From Dehalococcoidia bacterium (GTDB lineage Bacteria; Chloroflexota; Dehalococcoidia; UBA2979): a stretch of DNA of 37,757 nucleotides. Position numbers and translations under genes: made by a program. A model generated the notes under the pieces. It did not search any database and was not told the DNA's origin. It saw only the letters and a program-made list of their open reading frames with translations. Below are positions 9,238-17,186 of the stretch, one piece after another (the first letter of the stretch is position 1; every line of letters begins with the position of its first letter). The stretch is from assembly GCA_009692725.1 (NCBI GenBank), contig SHYP01000014.1, forward strand, positions 1 to 37,757, read 5' to 3'.

Positions 9238-9314
9238 TCACTCGCCGTGACCGGCAGCCCCGGCTTCGTCGGGCAGTCACTCGCCGTGACGGGCAGCCCG
9301 GCTTCGTGGGGCAC
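9238..9314. repeat. two-copy tandem repeat, unit 38-39 nt
   Basis: Two adjacent copies, 9238-9276 and 9277-9314, each starting TCACTCGCCGTGAC and containing GGCAGCCC and GGCTTCGT. They differ by one single-base indel and three substitutions. A shorter partial copy (GTCACTCGG) precedes them. The unit also contains a short self-complementary TCAC..GTGA element. No flanking mobile gene is seen. The rest of 9156-9396 holds nothing else I recognise. Confidence 0.75.
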
Positions 9315-9396
9315 ATCGTGGCATGGCACCCGACCGCGATCATCTCGACAGTCGTGCGCAAGTTCACCGCGAGCAGCGGCCAACGCGCGGGAGCAG

Positions 9397-9582
9397 CTAG
9401 GGCCGGCTGCGCGGCAGCACCCGCGTACCGATCACGATCAGCACGTACGCCACGATCAGCGCGATCTCGAACGCCGCGCGCGCGATGTGGCCGAACCACG
9501 CCTCGACGTAGTCCCCACCGAGCCAGAGGTTGACCACGAGTGCCGCGAACGCGAGCAGTTGCCATGCGAGGCGCGTGCGCAC
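9397..9582 (-). CDS. small two-helix membrane protein
   Basis: Protein of 61 aa, unrecognised. The sequence has a basic start (RTRLAWQ), a hydrophobic helix at about 8-24 and a second at about 38-54, and ends with basic and Pro residues. The GTG start (9580-9582) lies inside the last codons of the SGNH hydrolase gene (18-bp overlap), so it would be translated from the same message. No strong ribosome site is visible. The hydrophobic pattern and position argue for a real gene, but length and start leave doubt. Confidence 0.5.
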   Translation of the reverse strand: MRTRLAWQLLAFAALVVNLWLGGDYVEAWFGHIARAAFEIALIVAYVLIVIGTRVLPRSRP

Positions 9583-9596
9583 GGCTCGCCCGCCGC

Positions 9597-11105
9597 CTAC
9601 TTCGCCTCGAGCAGCGCGGCCGCCAGCGCGTCGTAGCCAGTCGCGCGTGGGTGGATGTCCGGCGGCGAGTCCGTCATATGCGTCGCCGTCGCGGCACGCC
9701 CGCGCAGCGGCGTGTAGCCGTCGCCGACGAGCACGCCGTGGCGCGCCGCCACCTCCGCCGCGATCGCGTTCAGCTGCTGCGTGACGCGGTCCGTCTGCTC
9801 CTCGAAGGCAAAGCCCTGGAAGCCGAACGAGAAGGGGTTGTACACCTGCAGGAACAGCACGTGCGCCTGCGGCACCGCGGCGCGTACGCGCCGGAACAAC
9901 GCGTCGAGGTTGCCGCGGTACACGGCGAGGCTCGCGTCGACGCGCGACTGGCACGCCGGCAGCACCACACCGTCTGCGCAGTCGCTCGAGCCGAGGTGGG
10001 GGAGCAGGTCGTTCGCGCCGATATCGAGGGAGACGTAGGCGATGTCCTTGCCGCGCATGAACGCCGTCGCCTGCTCGAGCTGCGTGCGCAGGATCGTGCC
10101 AGAGTTCTCCCCCGGGACGGCGAAGTTGCGCAGCCCGTACGGCACGCCGTCGCGCTCGGACAGCGCGCGATGCAGCCGCGATACGTAGCCGTCGCGCGGG
10201 CGCGCCACGCCGACGTTGGCCGCGAGCGAGTCGCCCAGCGCGACGTACCAGCGGCTGCCCGGCGCCTCGCGGCCGTCGACGGTGCCCGGGCAGAGGCGCT
10301 CGGGCAGGGGCTGCGGCGTGGCGGCCTGCGCCGCGCGCGCGCTGAGCCCACCGCTGGCGAGCGGCGAGGTGAGCAGCGCGCCGCCGCCGCGCGTGCCGAC
10401 CAGCACGAGCCGTTGATCGTCGATGGTGAGCGCCTGCACCGTGACGCGTTCCTCGGCGAGGGTCTGGTTCAGCTCGGACGCACGTTCCACGAGCTCGGCG
10501 AGCGCATCCTGAGCGACGCGCGGCACCTTCAGCGCGCCGAAGCTGACGCTTTCGACGCACTGCTCTACCCCGCCGGCCACGAGCGCGTAGGCGAGCGTGC
10601 CCTCGGCGGCGGTGGAGCCGCTCTTGAACGTGGCGCGGAAGCGCACGACGCCCGCGTCACCGCCGCGACCGGCGACGAAATCGAGGTCGACGCGGCGAAG
10701 CGGGCTCTCCACCTGGCGCAGTCCGTCCTGCACGATCGCGGTGAGCTCGCCTTCCGTCAGCTCGATGCGGAAGCCGCTCTGCTCCTGCACGCCGCCGAGC
10801 AGAAGCTCGACGGCGGCGAGCGCGGGCGCGTCGGGCGCGGCGACGGGGCCGGTGGTGTCGAGCAGGCCGGCGCTGACCTGGTACGTCTGCCAGCCGCCGA
10901 ACGCGAGCGACCCGGCGACGAGCAGCGCCGAGGCGAGCAGCACCAGCCTGCGCACCACCGCGCCCGCGAACCACGCGCCGAAGCACACCAGCACGAACAC
11001 GGCGGCCGCGGTCGCAGCGCCCGCGAGTTCGCCGCCGAGCAGCAGTGTGAGCACGCCGGCGAGCAGCGCCGCGAGCAAGCCAACGATGAACGTGAGCACG
11101 CGCAT
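9597..11105 (-). CDS. membrane-anchored SGNH/GDSL hydrolase with an N-terminal accessory domain
   Basis: About 502 aa. Two hydrophobic helices span about 4-24 and 28-50, and a third about 53-70. A 180-residue middle region (about 95-245) resembles lipid-binding beta-rich domains of the DUF2140/DUF2993 sort, with LTEGELTAIVQDGL and IDDQRLVLVGT. This resemblance is weak. The C-terminal half is an SGNH hydrolase: block I GDSLAANVG (Ser293), block III GANDLL (Asn365), block V DIHP (Asp483, His485). It is probably an esterase or lipase facing outward from the membrane. The ATG at 11103-11105 has GGGGGAGG just upstream and starts directly before the first helix. Confidence 0.85.
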   Translation of the reverse strand: MRVLTFIVGLLAALLAGVLTLLLGGELAGAATAAAVFVLVCFGAWFAGAVVRRLVLLASALLVAGSLAFGGWQTYQVSAGLLDTTGPVAAPDAPALAAVELLLGGVQEQSGFRIELTEGELTAIVQDGLRQVESPLRRVDLDFVAGRGGDAGVVRFRATFKSGSTAAEGTLAYALVAGGVEQCVESVSFGALKVPRVAQDALAELVERASELNQTLAEERVTVQALTIDDQRLVLVGTRGGGALLTSPLASGGLSARAAQAATPQPLPERLCPGTVDGREAPGSRWYVALGDSLAANVGVARPRDGYVSRLHRALSERDGVPYGLRNFAVPGENSGTILRTQLEQATAFMRGKDIAYVSLDIGANDLLPHLGSSDCADGVVLPACQSRVDASLAVYRGNLDALFRRVRAAVPQAHVLFLQVYNPFSFGFQGFAFEEQTDRVTQQLNAIAAEVAARHGVLVGDGYTPLRGRAATATHMTDSPPDIHPRATGYDALAAALLEAK

Positions 11106-11270
11106 GGCGCCTCCCCCTACGACACCCGCAGCGCCGAGCGGCGCGACCGGCGTGGTGGGACGCCACAATCACGCTAGCCGCGCGCCTCGTGCGCCGCAAG
11201 CAGCCGCGCAACCAGTGGCCGGGCGCGCGACAATCAGCGCGGTGACCAGACGCGCGCGCGAGCGCCGGCG

Positions 11271-11801
11271 ATGAACCTCGACGATGCCGTCCCGCGGGAC
11301 ACGCTGGAGACTGGTGCGCTCGATCTTGGCGCGCTTGAGCTGGCCGATCTCGAGGAGGCCGCAGGCGAGCTGCACCGGCGCATCGGCGTCGCGCTGCGGC
11401 GCATCGGCGAGCTGCGCGCGGACGCGACGCCGCCGGGCAAGCGCAGCGCGCGCTGGCATGTCGCGTCGCTGGTCGTGATGTTCGAGCTCGCGGCCGCGAG
11501 CTTCGCAGCGATCGCCACCACGGGCGCGGCGGTGGTGCTGCCGCGGCTCGACCGCCACCCGACCGCGATCGCGGCGACGATGTACGCCGCGCCGACGCTG
11601 CAAGCGCTGCTGAGCCGCCTGGAACAGGACCGCCGGCTGCTCGCCGCGCTGGCGCGGTCACTCGAGACGCACCTCGACGAGCGGCATGCGACGGCGTTCG
11701 GCGAGCTGTCGCTGCGGGCGCTGCTCGCGGAGGTCGCGGTCGCCGAGGGCGCGCGCTGCGCACTGCTGGTGGAGCACGCCGCCGACCGCGCGACCGCCTG
11801 A
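11271..11801 (+). CDS. hypothetical protein, possibly membrane-associated
   Basis: Protein of 176 aa, not recognised. An acidic, helix-prone N-terminus (about 1-60) is followed by a hydrophobic stretch (about 65-88, LVVMFELAAASFAAIATTGA) and an amphipathic helical C-terminus. The plus strand is preferred over overlapping minus-strand frames because the amino-acid mix is normal and third codon positions are strongly GC. Minus-strand frames give Arg/Ser/Ala-rich nonsense. No clear ribosome site precedes the ATG. It lies between the divergent SGNH hydrolase and the HDOD gene. Confidence 0.55.
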   Translation: MNLDDAVPRDTLETGALDLGALELADLEEAAGELHRRIGVALRRIGELRADATPPGKRSARWHVASLVVMFELAAASFAAIATTGAAVVLPRLDRHPTAIAATMYAAPTLQALLSRLEQDRRLLAALARSLETHLDERHATAFGELSLRALLAEVAVAEGARCALLVEHAADRATA

Positions 11802-11838
11802 GCGGCCCGCACCCGCCGCGCCCGCTCCGACTGTCGTG

Positions 11839-11855
11839 GTAGGGGGAACCCCTAC
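11839..11855. promoter_or_regulatory. inverted repeat, possible regulator operator
   Basis: GTAGGGG-GAA-CCCCTAC is a perfect 7-bp inverted repeat with a 3-nt centre. It is 70-86 nt upstream of the HDOD gene start. The size and TAGGGG/CCCCTA core are of the kind bound by dimeric NarL/LuxR-type regulators. A LuxR-type protein is encoded at 16477-17160, but no link is shown. A short terminator for the preceding gene is the alternative; no T-run follows. Confidence 0.35.
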
Positions 11856-11924
11856 GGGCGGTCCCTCACCCTCCCGATGATCGCCCGAACGGGTTCGCCC
11901 CGCGTGGGCCCGGCGGGAGGATCC

Positions 11925-12692
11925 ATGGTCGCACCTGCATTCACGCTGCCGGCGCTCGCCGCGCCGCACGCGCACGCGCTCGCGCTGCTGCTCGACGGGG
12001 GCGCGAGCGAGGCGGAGCTCGTGCGCGGCGCCGAGGCAGACCCGGCGCTGACCGCGTGCCTGCTGCGCGCGGCGCGGGCGCTGCCCGGCCGCGGCGACAC
12101 CTCGCTCACCGCCGCCGACGCCGCCGCGCAGCTCGGCGCGACGGTCGCCGGGCGGCTGCTCGCCGGCGCAGCGCTGGCGGAGGGCTTCGCGGGTGCGCAC
12201 GCCGCGGGCATCGAGAGCGACGAACTATGGCGCCATGTGCTGGCCACGGCGCTAGTGGCCGAGGCGGCGGCACCCGAGCCTGAGCGCGCGCTGCACTTCG
12301 CCGCGGGCCTGCTGCACGACCTCGGGCGGCTGGCGCTGGCGGCGGACGAGCCGCGGCGGTACGCCCGCGTGGTCGTGCTGGCGCGTGCGGGGTTCGATCC
12401 GCGCGAGGTGGAGCGCGATCTCTTCGCGACGGACCACGCGGTGGTCGGCGCGGCGATCGTGGAGGCGTGGGGGCTCGCACCCGCGCTCGCGGCCGCGGTG
12501 GCGGGCCACCACGACGGCGACGGCGGCGCGCTGGGCGATGCGGTCTGGCAGGCGCGGCACGTCGCGACGCTGCTCGGGCTCGGCGACGGCGTGCTGATCG
12601 GCAGCGAGGCTGGCGCGGGCGCCCGGGGGGGCGCGCCCGCGCTGCTTCAAACGGTCGAGTGGTACCGCGCCGCGGTCACGGGTCGCGCCTAG
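11925..12692 (+). CDS. HDOD domain protein
   Basis: About 255 aa. The pattern of an HDOD signalling domain is visible. A LTACLLRAARA helix region is followed by TAADAAAQLGATVAGRLL, the stretch HFAAGLLHDLGRLALA (HD-like but lacking a full metal site), then AAIVEAWGLAPALAAAVAGHHDGD. HDOD proteins act in signalling networks, usually without phosphohydrolase activity. The ATG at 11925 is chosen because GGAGG lies 4 nt before it; an in-frame ATG 48 nt upstream has no such site. It is followed closely by the convergent TfoX-like pseudogene. Confidence 0.82.
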   Translation: MVAPAFTLPALAAPHAHALALLLDGGASEAELVRGAEADPALTACLLRAARALPGRGDTSLTAADAAAQLGATVAGRLLAGAALAEGFAGAHAAGIESDELWRHVLATALVAEAAAPEPERALHFAAGLLHDLGRLALAADEPRRYARVVVLARAGFDPREVERDLFATDHAVVGAAIVEAWGLAPALAAAVAGHHDGDGGALGDAVWQARHVATLLGLGDGVLIGSEAGAGARGGAPALLQTVEWYRAAVTGRA

Positions 12693-12698
12693 CGAGGC

Positions 12699-13090
12699 TC
12701 AGCGACTCGCGGGGGGGGGCCGCGGGCGCGGCGCGCGTCGAGGCATGGGCGGCGGCGCCGCACGCGCGACTTCGAGGCCGAGCGTGAGCCAGCGGCGGAG
12801 CGCCGCGGCCGTGCGCACGCCCTCCGGCGCGACGTAGTACCAGCCGACCGGCGCGCGGCCCGTGAGATCGAACGGGCGCACGTGCGCGGACTCTGTGGCG
12901 TGCGCGATGGCGTCTTCTGGGACGCGTGCGATCAGGTCGTCACCGCGGACGGCGCTGCACATACGCCCGCCGAGCATGAAGCACATACCCCGAACATCGG
13001 GCGCTCGCTCAGCGACGGCGCCTCGTCCGCCTCGACGATGGCCGCGAGCAGCGTGCGCACACGCTCGGCGAGGCGCGCGTCGTACGTCAC
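12699..13090 (-). pseudogene. TfoX/Sxy N-domain protein gene with a frameshift
   Basis: Two frames together give one TfoX N-terminal domain. The first (GTG at 13088-13090) reads VTYDARLAERVRTLLAAI and ends PMFG. The second reads GMCFMLGGRMCSAVRGDD, then HVRPFDLTGR and GWYYVAPEGV. The join falls in a run of four C (plus strand 12988-12991); one extra base there would restore the MFGG(L/M)CFML motif. So this is a 1-nt deletion or a sequencing error in a homopolymer. The GTG start overlaps the molybdoenzyme stop (GTGA), so the gene was coupled to it. The C-terminal tail is Pro/Arg-rich and runs through a nine-G tract (12711-12719), which may hide a second indel. Confidence 0.8.
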
Positions 13091-15321
13091 GGGGCGCGCT
13101 CGGAACCATGCGTCGACGCTGGCGCGGACTCGGCCCAGCCGTCGAGGCGACGCACGCGCACAACGACGGACTTGAACGCGGGAGTGCGCGAGCGCGGGTC
13201 GAGACGCCGCGGCACGAGCACGTTCGCCTCCGGGTAGTACATGGCGAGGTTGCCGGCGCGGATCGGCGCGAGCGCCACGACCACGCGCAGGCTGCCCACC
13301 GCGCTCGCGACCTCGACCGGATCGCCCTCGGCGACGCCGAGCCGTTGCGCGTCCTCGACGGCCATCATCACCACATCACGGCGGCGGTTGCCGCGGTAGA
13401 GGTCTTCTTCCTCGTACACGACAGTGTTGAACTGGCCCTCCGAGCGCACGGTCATCAGCCGGAACTCGCCGGACGCCAGCGGCTCGTCGGGCAGCGGCGT
13501 GACGGCGAAGTGCGCGCGGCCGTCGGCGGTGGCGAAGCGCGCGTCGCGGAACGCGCGGCCGCCGACCTCGAACTCGCGCCGCGTCTCGTCGATGGCGGCG
13601 GCTGCGGCGTAGCCCGGCACGACGCGCGCGATCGCCTCACGGAGCGAGCGGTGGGAGCGCAGCGCCGGCCAGTCGAAGCGGCCCGCAGGCAGCACGCGCT
13701 CCGCGAGCTCCGCCAGCACGTCGACCTCGGAGCGCAGCTCGCCTGCGATCGCGGGGCGGCCGCCGTCCGACAGGCGCACGAAGTTGAACATCGACTCCTG
13801 CGTCGTGGCCTGGTCCTCTTCGTCGCGCGCGCGCACCGGCAGGATGAGCGCGCTGCGGCCGCGGCCGTGCACGTGGCCCTCGTTGAGCTTCGTGGTCAGC
13901 GACACCGTCAGCGGCACGCGCCGCAGCGCCGCGCCCGCCCACGCGCGGTCCGGGTTGCTCGCGAACAGGTTGCCGCCCAGCAGCAGTGCGGCGTCGATCT
14001 CGCCGCGCTCCGCCGCGAGCATCGAGCCGTACGTGTCGAGCCCGGGCTCGCGCGGCACGGTGATGCCGTAGGCCGCCTCCAGCGCGCGCGCGAACGCATC
14101 CTTTAGCACGGGCGAGAGCCCCATCGACCCCACGCCCTGCACGTTGGAGTGCCCGCGGATCGGCAGCAGCCCCGCACCCGGCTGCCCGAGCCAGCCGCGC
14201 GCCAGCGCGAGGTTGGTGAGCGCGAGCACGTTGTCGACGCCGTGCGCGTGGTGCGTCAGGCCCATCGCCCACGCGACGATGCCGCGCTGCGCGCCCACGA
14301 TGAGGCGTGCGGCTGCGTCGATGTCCGCGCGGGGCACGCCGCTCGCGACGACGAGCGCGTCCCAGTCCGCGCGCACGGCGTCGGCGCGCACGGCGTCCCA
14401 GCCCGCGGTATGCGCCTCGACGAACGGCTCGTCGACGCCGCCGCGCTCGATCACGGCCTTCAGCAGCGCCTTGCTCAGCGCCACGTCACCGCCGATGTGC
14501 GGCTGCAGGTACACGTCGCTCACCACCGAGCCGAGCGCAAGGCTGCGCATGTCCGAGGGGATGCGGAACCGCTCCAGCCCCAGCTCCCGCAGCGGGTTCA
14601 CGACGATCACCGCACCGCCGCGCCTGCGCAGCGCCACGAGCTGCGTGATCAGCCGCGGGTGGTTGCTCCCCGGGTTGGCCCCCGCCACGATCGCGAGGTC
14701 CGCCTGCGCGAGGTCCGCGAGCGAGACGGAGGCCGTCCCTGAGCCGTACACCTCGGTGAGCGCGACCCCGGAGGCGTTGTGGCAGTAGAAGGAGCAGTTG
14801 TGGATGTGCGGGCTGCCGTACGCGCGCGCGACGAGCTGCAGCAGGAACGCCGCCTCATTGCTCGAGCGGCCCGAGCTGTAGAAGAAGACACGCCCGGGCG
14901 CGGTCGCGCGCAGCGCGCTCGCAGCGCGCGCGAGCGCCTCGTCCCAGCCGATGCGGCGGAAGTGCGTATCGCCCTCGTCGGCCACTACGGGGAACGCGAG
15001 ACGCCCGAGCCGCTCGAACTGCGCCGAGCTCAGCTGCGCGAGCTCCGCGATCGACGTGTCGCGGAACAGCGCCTCGCTGATCGCGCCCTGCATGTCGCCG
15101 ACCTGCGCCTGCACGGACTTCTTGCAGAACTCGGGGAAGTGCCCGGCTTCGTTGACCATGCCGCCGAGCTGGCCGCCCATCCCGAGCGCGCACGTCTTGC
15201 AGGTGTTGCGCGAGCGCATGCGCCGCACGAACTCGATCGGTGCGCCCGACCTGAGGGCGCCGCGCACCGTGTAGACGATCGCGGGGAAGCCGCCGCCAGC
15301 CGAGACTCGAGGCTTCGCCAT
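13087..15321 (-). CDS. FdhF/YdeP-type molybdopterin oxidoreductase
   Basis: About 744 aa, a bis-MGD enzyme of the formate-dehydrogenase-alpha-like FdhF/YdeP group. The N-terminal RNTCKTCALGMGGQ supplies Cys41 and Cys44, with Cys66 in EFCKK as another probable Fe-S ligand. Cys180 in FYCHNASGVALTE is at the position expected for the molybdenum ligand; no in-frame TGA suggests selenocysteine. Later blocks GANPGSNHPRL, IRGHSNVQG, LLLGGNLFASNP and the C-terminal SEGQFNTVVYEEEDLYRG are typical of the family. The substrate is unknown; formate dehydrogenase activity is often not shown for this group. The ATG is at 15319-15321. It is divergent from mobA, which makes its cofactor, and translationally coupled to the TfoX-like gene. 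Confidence 0.9.
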   Translation of the reverse strand: MAKPRVSAGGGFPAIVYTVRGALRSGAPIEFVRRMRSRNTCKTCALGMGGQLGGMVNEAGHFPEFCKKSVQAQVGDMQGAISEALFRDTSIAELAQLSSAQFERLGRLAFPVVADEGDTHFRRIGWDEALARAASALRATAPGRVFFYSSGRSSNEAAFLLQLVARAYGSPHIHNCSFYCHNASGVALTEVYGSGTASVSLADLAQADLAIVAGANPGSNHPRLITQLVALRRRGGAVIVVNPLRELGLERFRIPSDMRSLALGSVVSDVYLQPHIGGDVALSKALLKAVIERGGVDEPFVEAHTAGWDAVRADAVRADWDALVVASGVPRADIDAAARLIVGAQRGIVAWAMGLTHHAHGVDNVLALTNLALARGWLGQPGAGLLPIRGHSNVQGVGSMGLSPVLKDAFARALEAAYGITVPREPGLDTYGSMLAAERGEIDAALLLGGNLFASNPDRAWAGAALRRVPLTVSLTTKLNEGHVHGRGRSALILPVRARDEEDQATTQESMFNFVRLSDGGRPAIAGELRSEVDVLAELAERVLPAGRFDWPALRSHRSLREAIARVVPGYAAAAAIDETRREFEVGGRAFRDARFATADGRAHFAVTPLPDEPLASGEFRLMTVRSEGQFNTVVYEEEDLYRGNRRRDVVMMAVEDAQRLGVAEGDPVEVASAVGSLRVVVALAPIRAGNLAMYYPEANVLVPRRLDPRSRTPAFKSVVVRVRRLDGWAESAPASTHGSERAP

Positions 15322-15356
15322 AGCGGGCAGCCTACCGCGAACCGCCACCTCCCGGC

Positions 15357-15388
15357 GCCCCCCTCGCCCGCTGCGGGCGGCGGGGGGC
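15357..15388 (+). promoter_or_regulatory. strong hairpin covering the mobA ribosome-binding region
   Basis: Outer arms GCCCCCC (15357-15363) and GGGGGGC (15382-15388) enclose inner arms CGCCCGC and GCGGGCG (15365-15371, 15373-15379). The 3' arm ends 4 nt before the mobA GTG and includes the only purine-rich ribosome-binding candidate. If it forms in the mRNA it would mask that site. It may be a regulatory structure or simply a GC-rich spacer. Confidence 0.4.
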
Positions 15389-15392
15389 CCGC

Positions 15393-16064
15393 GTGAACGA
15401 GCGGAGCAGCCTGTACGCGGGCGCGACAGTGGCAGCGATCGTGCTGGCGGGCGGCCGCGGCAGCCGCCTGGGCGTCGATAAGGCGGCGGCGAGCGTCGGC
15501 GGGCGCGCGCTGCTCGAACGCGTGCTCGCGGTCGCGGCGGCGGTCGCGGACGAGCTCGTGGTGGTCGCCGCGCCGGGGCAGGCGCTGCCCGCGTACGCCT
15601 CGGCGTTGCGCGTGCGCGTCGTGCGCGACGCCGAGGCGTACGCGGGGCCGTTGCCCGGCATCGTCGCGGGGCTCGCGGCCGTCGGCGCACCGGTCGCGCT
15701 GTTGCTGCCCTGCGACCATCCGTTCCTGCGGCCGGCGCTCTTGCGCGCGCTGCTCGCGGGCCTCGACGCCGCTCCCGCCGACGCGGTATCCGTGGTGCTG
15801 CCGCGGTACGCCGGCCGCACACAGCCGCTGCCGAGCGCGCTGCGCACCGACGTTCGGAGTGACGTGCGCGCCGCGCTTGCCGCGTTCGTGGCGAGCGGCA
15901 CGCGCGCGGCCGGCGCGCTCGCGGACCTCCCCGGCGCGCTGCTGCTCGACGAAGCGGCGTGGCGCGGCGCGGACCCCGATGCGCGCTCGTTCATCGGCGT
16001 GAACACGCCCGCAGAGCTCGCGAGCGCCGAGGCGTTGGCCGCGCGCTTCGCCGCTGAGGGCTGA
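15393..16064 (+). CDS. mobA: molybdenum cofactor guanylyltransferase MobA
   Basis: Protein of 223 aa that attaches GMP to molybdopterin to make the guanine dinucleotide cofactor. The nucleotide-binding N-terminus reads AAIVLAGGRGSRLGVDKA (signature LAGGxGxRxGxDK). The central LLLPCDHPFL is the usual (P/C)CDxP(F/L)L block, and it ends with the FIGVNTPAEL motif (NxNTPxD/E). The start is GTG at 15393. It is back to back with the molybdoenzyme gene at 13087-15321, whose bis-MGD cofactor needs this step. Moderate divergence leaves MocA-type specificity (CTP) possible but less likely. Confidence 0.88.
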   Translation: MNERSSLYAGATVAAIVLAGGRGSRLGVDKAAASVGGRALLERVLAVAAAVADELVVVAAPGQALPAYASALRVRVVRDAEAYAGPLPGIVAGLAAVGAPVALLLPCDHPFLRPALLRALLAGLDAAPADAVSVVLPRYAGRTQPLPSALRTDVRSDVRAALAAFVASGTRAAGALADLPGALLLDEAAWRGADPDARSFIGVNTPAELASAEALAARFAAEG

Positions 16065-16097
16065 GTGCTACACGGGCGCGGCGCGCGACGCTCGCCG

Positions 16098-16424
16098 TCA
16101 GCTCGCGCGCGGACGTACGCGCACGGCGGTGCCGTACGCGCAGATCTCGGTCCACGTCGAGCCGAGCTCGGACGTGTCGAAGCGCATCGCGATGATGGCG
16201 TTCGCGGCGCGCGCCTCCGCTTCGGCGACCAGCCGTGCGATGCCCTGCTCGCGCGCCTGCTGCAGCATCGTGGTCATGCCCTTGAGCTCGCCACCCGCGA
16301 GCGAGCGCACGGCGGAGCCGAGCTGCGAGAACACGTTGCGCGAGCGCACGGTCAGCCCGAACACCTCGCCGAACACCTCTTCGACCTCGTACCCCGGGAT
16401 GTCGTTCATCGTGACGATGATCAT
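16098..16424 (-). CDS. YbjQ/UPF0145 family protein
   Basis: Protein of 108 aa matching the YbjQ family. It begins with a strand reading VTMNDIPGYEVEEVFGEVFG, followed by GLTVRSRNVFSQLGSAVRSL, ELKGMTTML and the end motif ANAIIAMRFDTSEL. The length is normal (about 105-110 aa). Proteins of this family form pentameric rings; the biochemical role is not settled. The ATG at 16422-16424 has GAGAGGCG upstream. It stands alone between mobA and the LuxR gene. Confidence 0.9.
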   Translation of the reverse strand: MIIVTMNDIPGYEVEEVFGEVFGLTVRSRNVFSQLGSAVRSLAGGELKGMTTMLQQAREQGIARLVAEAEARAANAIIAMRFDTSELGSTWTEICAYGTAVRVRPRAS

Positions 16425-16476
16425 CGCTCGCCTCTCGCTGCCGGGCAGTCCGCGGTCGGCGCCCGCCGCCGCGATG

Positions 16477-17160
16477 CTACAGCGCGAGCAGCCCGCGGCG
16501 CGCCGCCAGCGTCACGGCCTCGGTGCGGGAGCGTGCGCCGAGCTTCGCGAAGATCGCGCCCGTGTGGTACTTGACGGTGTGCTCGCTGATGCCGAGCTCG
16601 CGCGCGACCGCCTTGTTCGGCAGGCCGCGCGCGAGCTCGCGGAGCACTTCGAGCTCGCGGGGCGTGAGCCCGGGGTCGTCGCCCCAGCGCTCGTCGTCGT
16701 GCGCGCCGCCGACGCCCGCCGACGGTACGCCGCGGAGCGCCGCGGGATGCGCGACGATCAGCCCCGCCGCCACCGCGCGCACGGCGGCCGCGAGCTCGTC
16801 AGCGGTCGCGTCGCGCGGCAGGCGCGCGTGCGGCACGCCGGCGAGCGCGCGCGCCAGCTCGTCGCCACGCCCGCCGAGCAGCACGAGCGGCGCCGCCGTC
16901 CGTGCTGCGAACGTCGCGACCGCCTCGACGTCTGCCGCGCCGCCCAGCTCCGCGACCGCGACATCGACGTCGACGCGCCCGAGCGCGCGGTCGAGCGCGG
17001 CCGCGTCGGCGGCCTCGGCCTCCGGCTCCGCCGTGGCGTCGTCCGCGAGCACGACATCGAAACCGGCGTCGACGAGCAGCACGCGCAGCCCCGCCCGCCG
17101 CCCCGTCCCAGAGGCGGGCGGGCCGCCCAGCACAGCGATCCGCAGGGGGGCTGCACGCAC
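16477..17160 (-). CDS. LuxR-type transcriptional regulator with degenerate receiver-like domain
   Basis: About 227 aa. The C-terminal 65 residues are a clear LuxR/NarL DNA-binding helix-turn-helix: LTPRELEVLRELARGLPNKA, then ELGISEHTVKYHTGAIFAKLG. The N-terminal 140 residues have receiver-like alternation (RIAVLGG.., VDVDVAVAELGG, PLVLLGGRG). The expected phosphoacceptor Asp (usually in DxVLLDxxMP) is absent, replaced by AELGG. It is therefore probably not controlled by ordinary phosphotransfer. GTG at 17158-17160 is chosen as start; the frame's extension across the protease gene is a shadow. It lies 26 bp downstream of the HtrA-like gene, so probably one operon. Confidence 0.85.
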   Translation of the reverse strand: MRAAPLRIAVLGGPPASGTGRRAGLRVLLVDAGFDVVLADDATAEPEAEAADAAALDRALGRVDVDVAVAELGGAADVEAVATFAARTAAPLVLLGGRGDELARALAGVPHARLPRDATADELAAAVRAVAAGLIVAHPAALRGVPSAGVGGAHDDERWGDDPGLTPRELEVLRELARGLPNKAVARELGISEHTVKYHTGAIFAKLGARSRTEAVTLAARRGLLAL

Positions 17161-17186
17161 TCGTCGGGCTCCGGCCGCCGTCGGCC

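Noticed and set aside
9238..9314. CRISPR array
   Set aside because: Only two units, directly adjacent with no spacers, and no cas genes.
9540..11177. 545-aa plus-strand frame opposite the SGNH hydrolase
   Set aside because: No family pattern; the minus strand has intact SGNH blocks and a good ribosome site.
13087..15822. 911-aa version of the molybdoenzyme
   Set aside because: The first 167 residues are antisense to mobA and have no family sequence; the ATG at 15321 is adopted.
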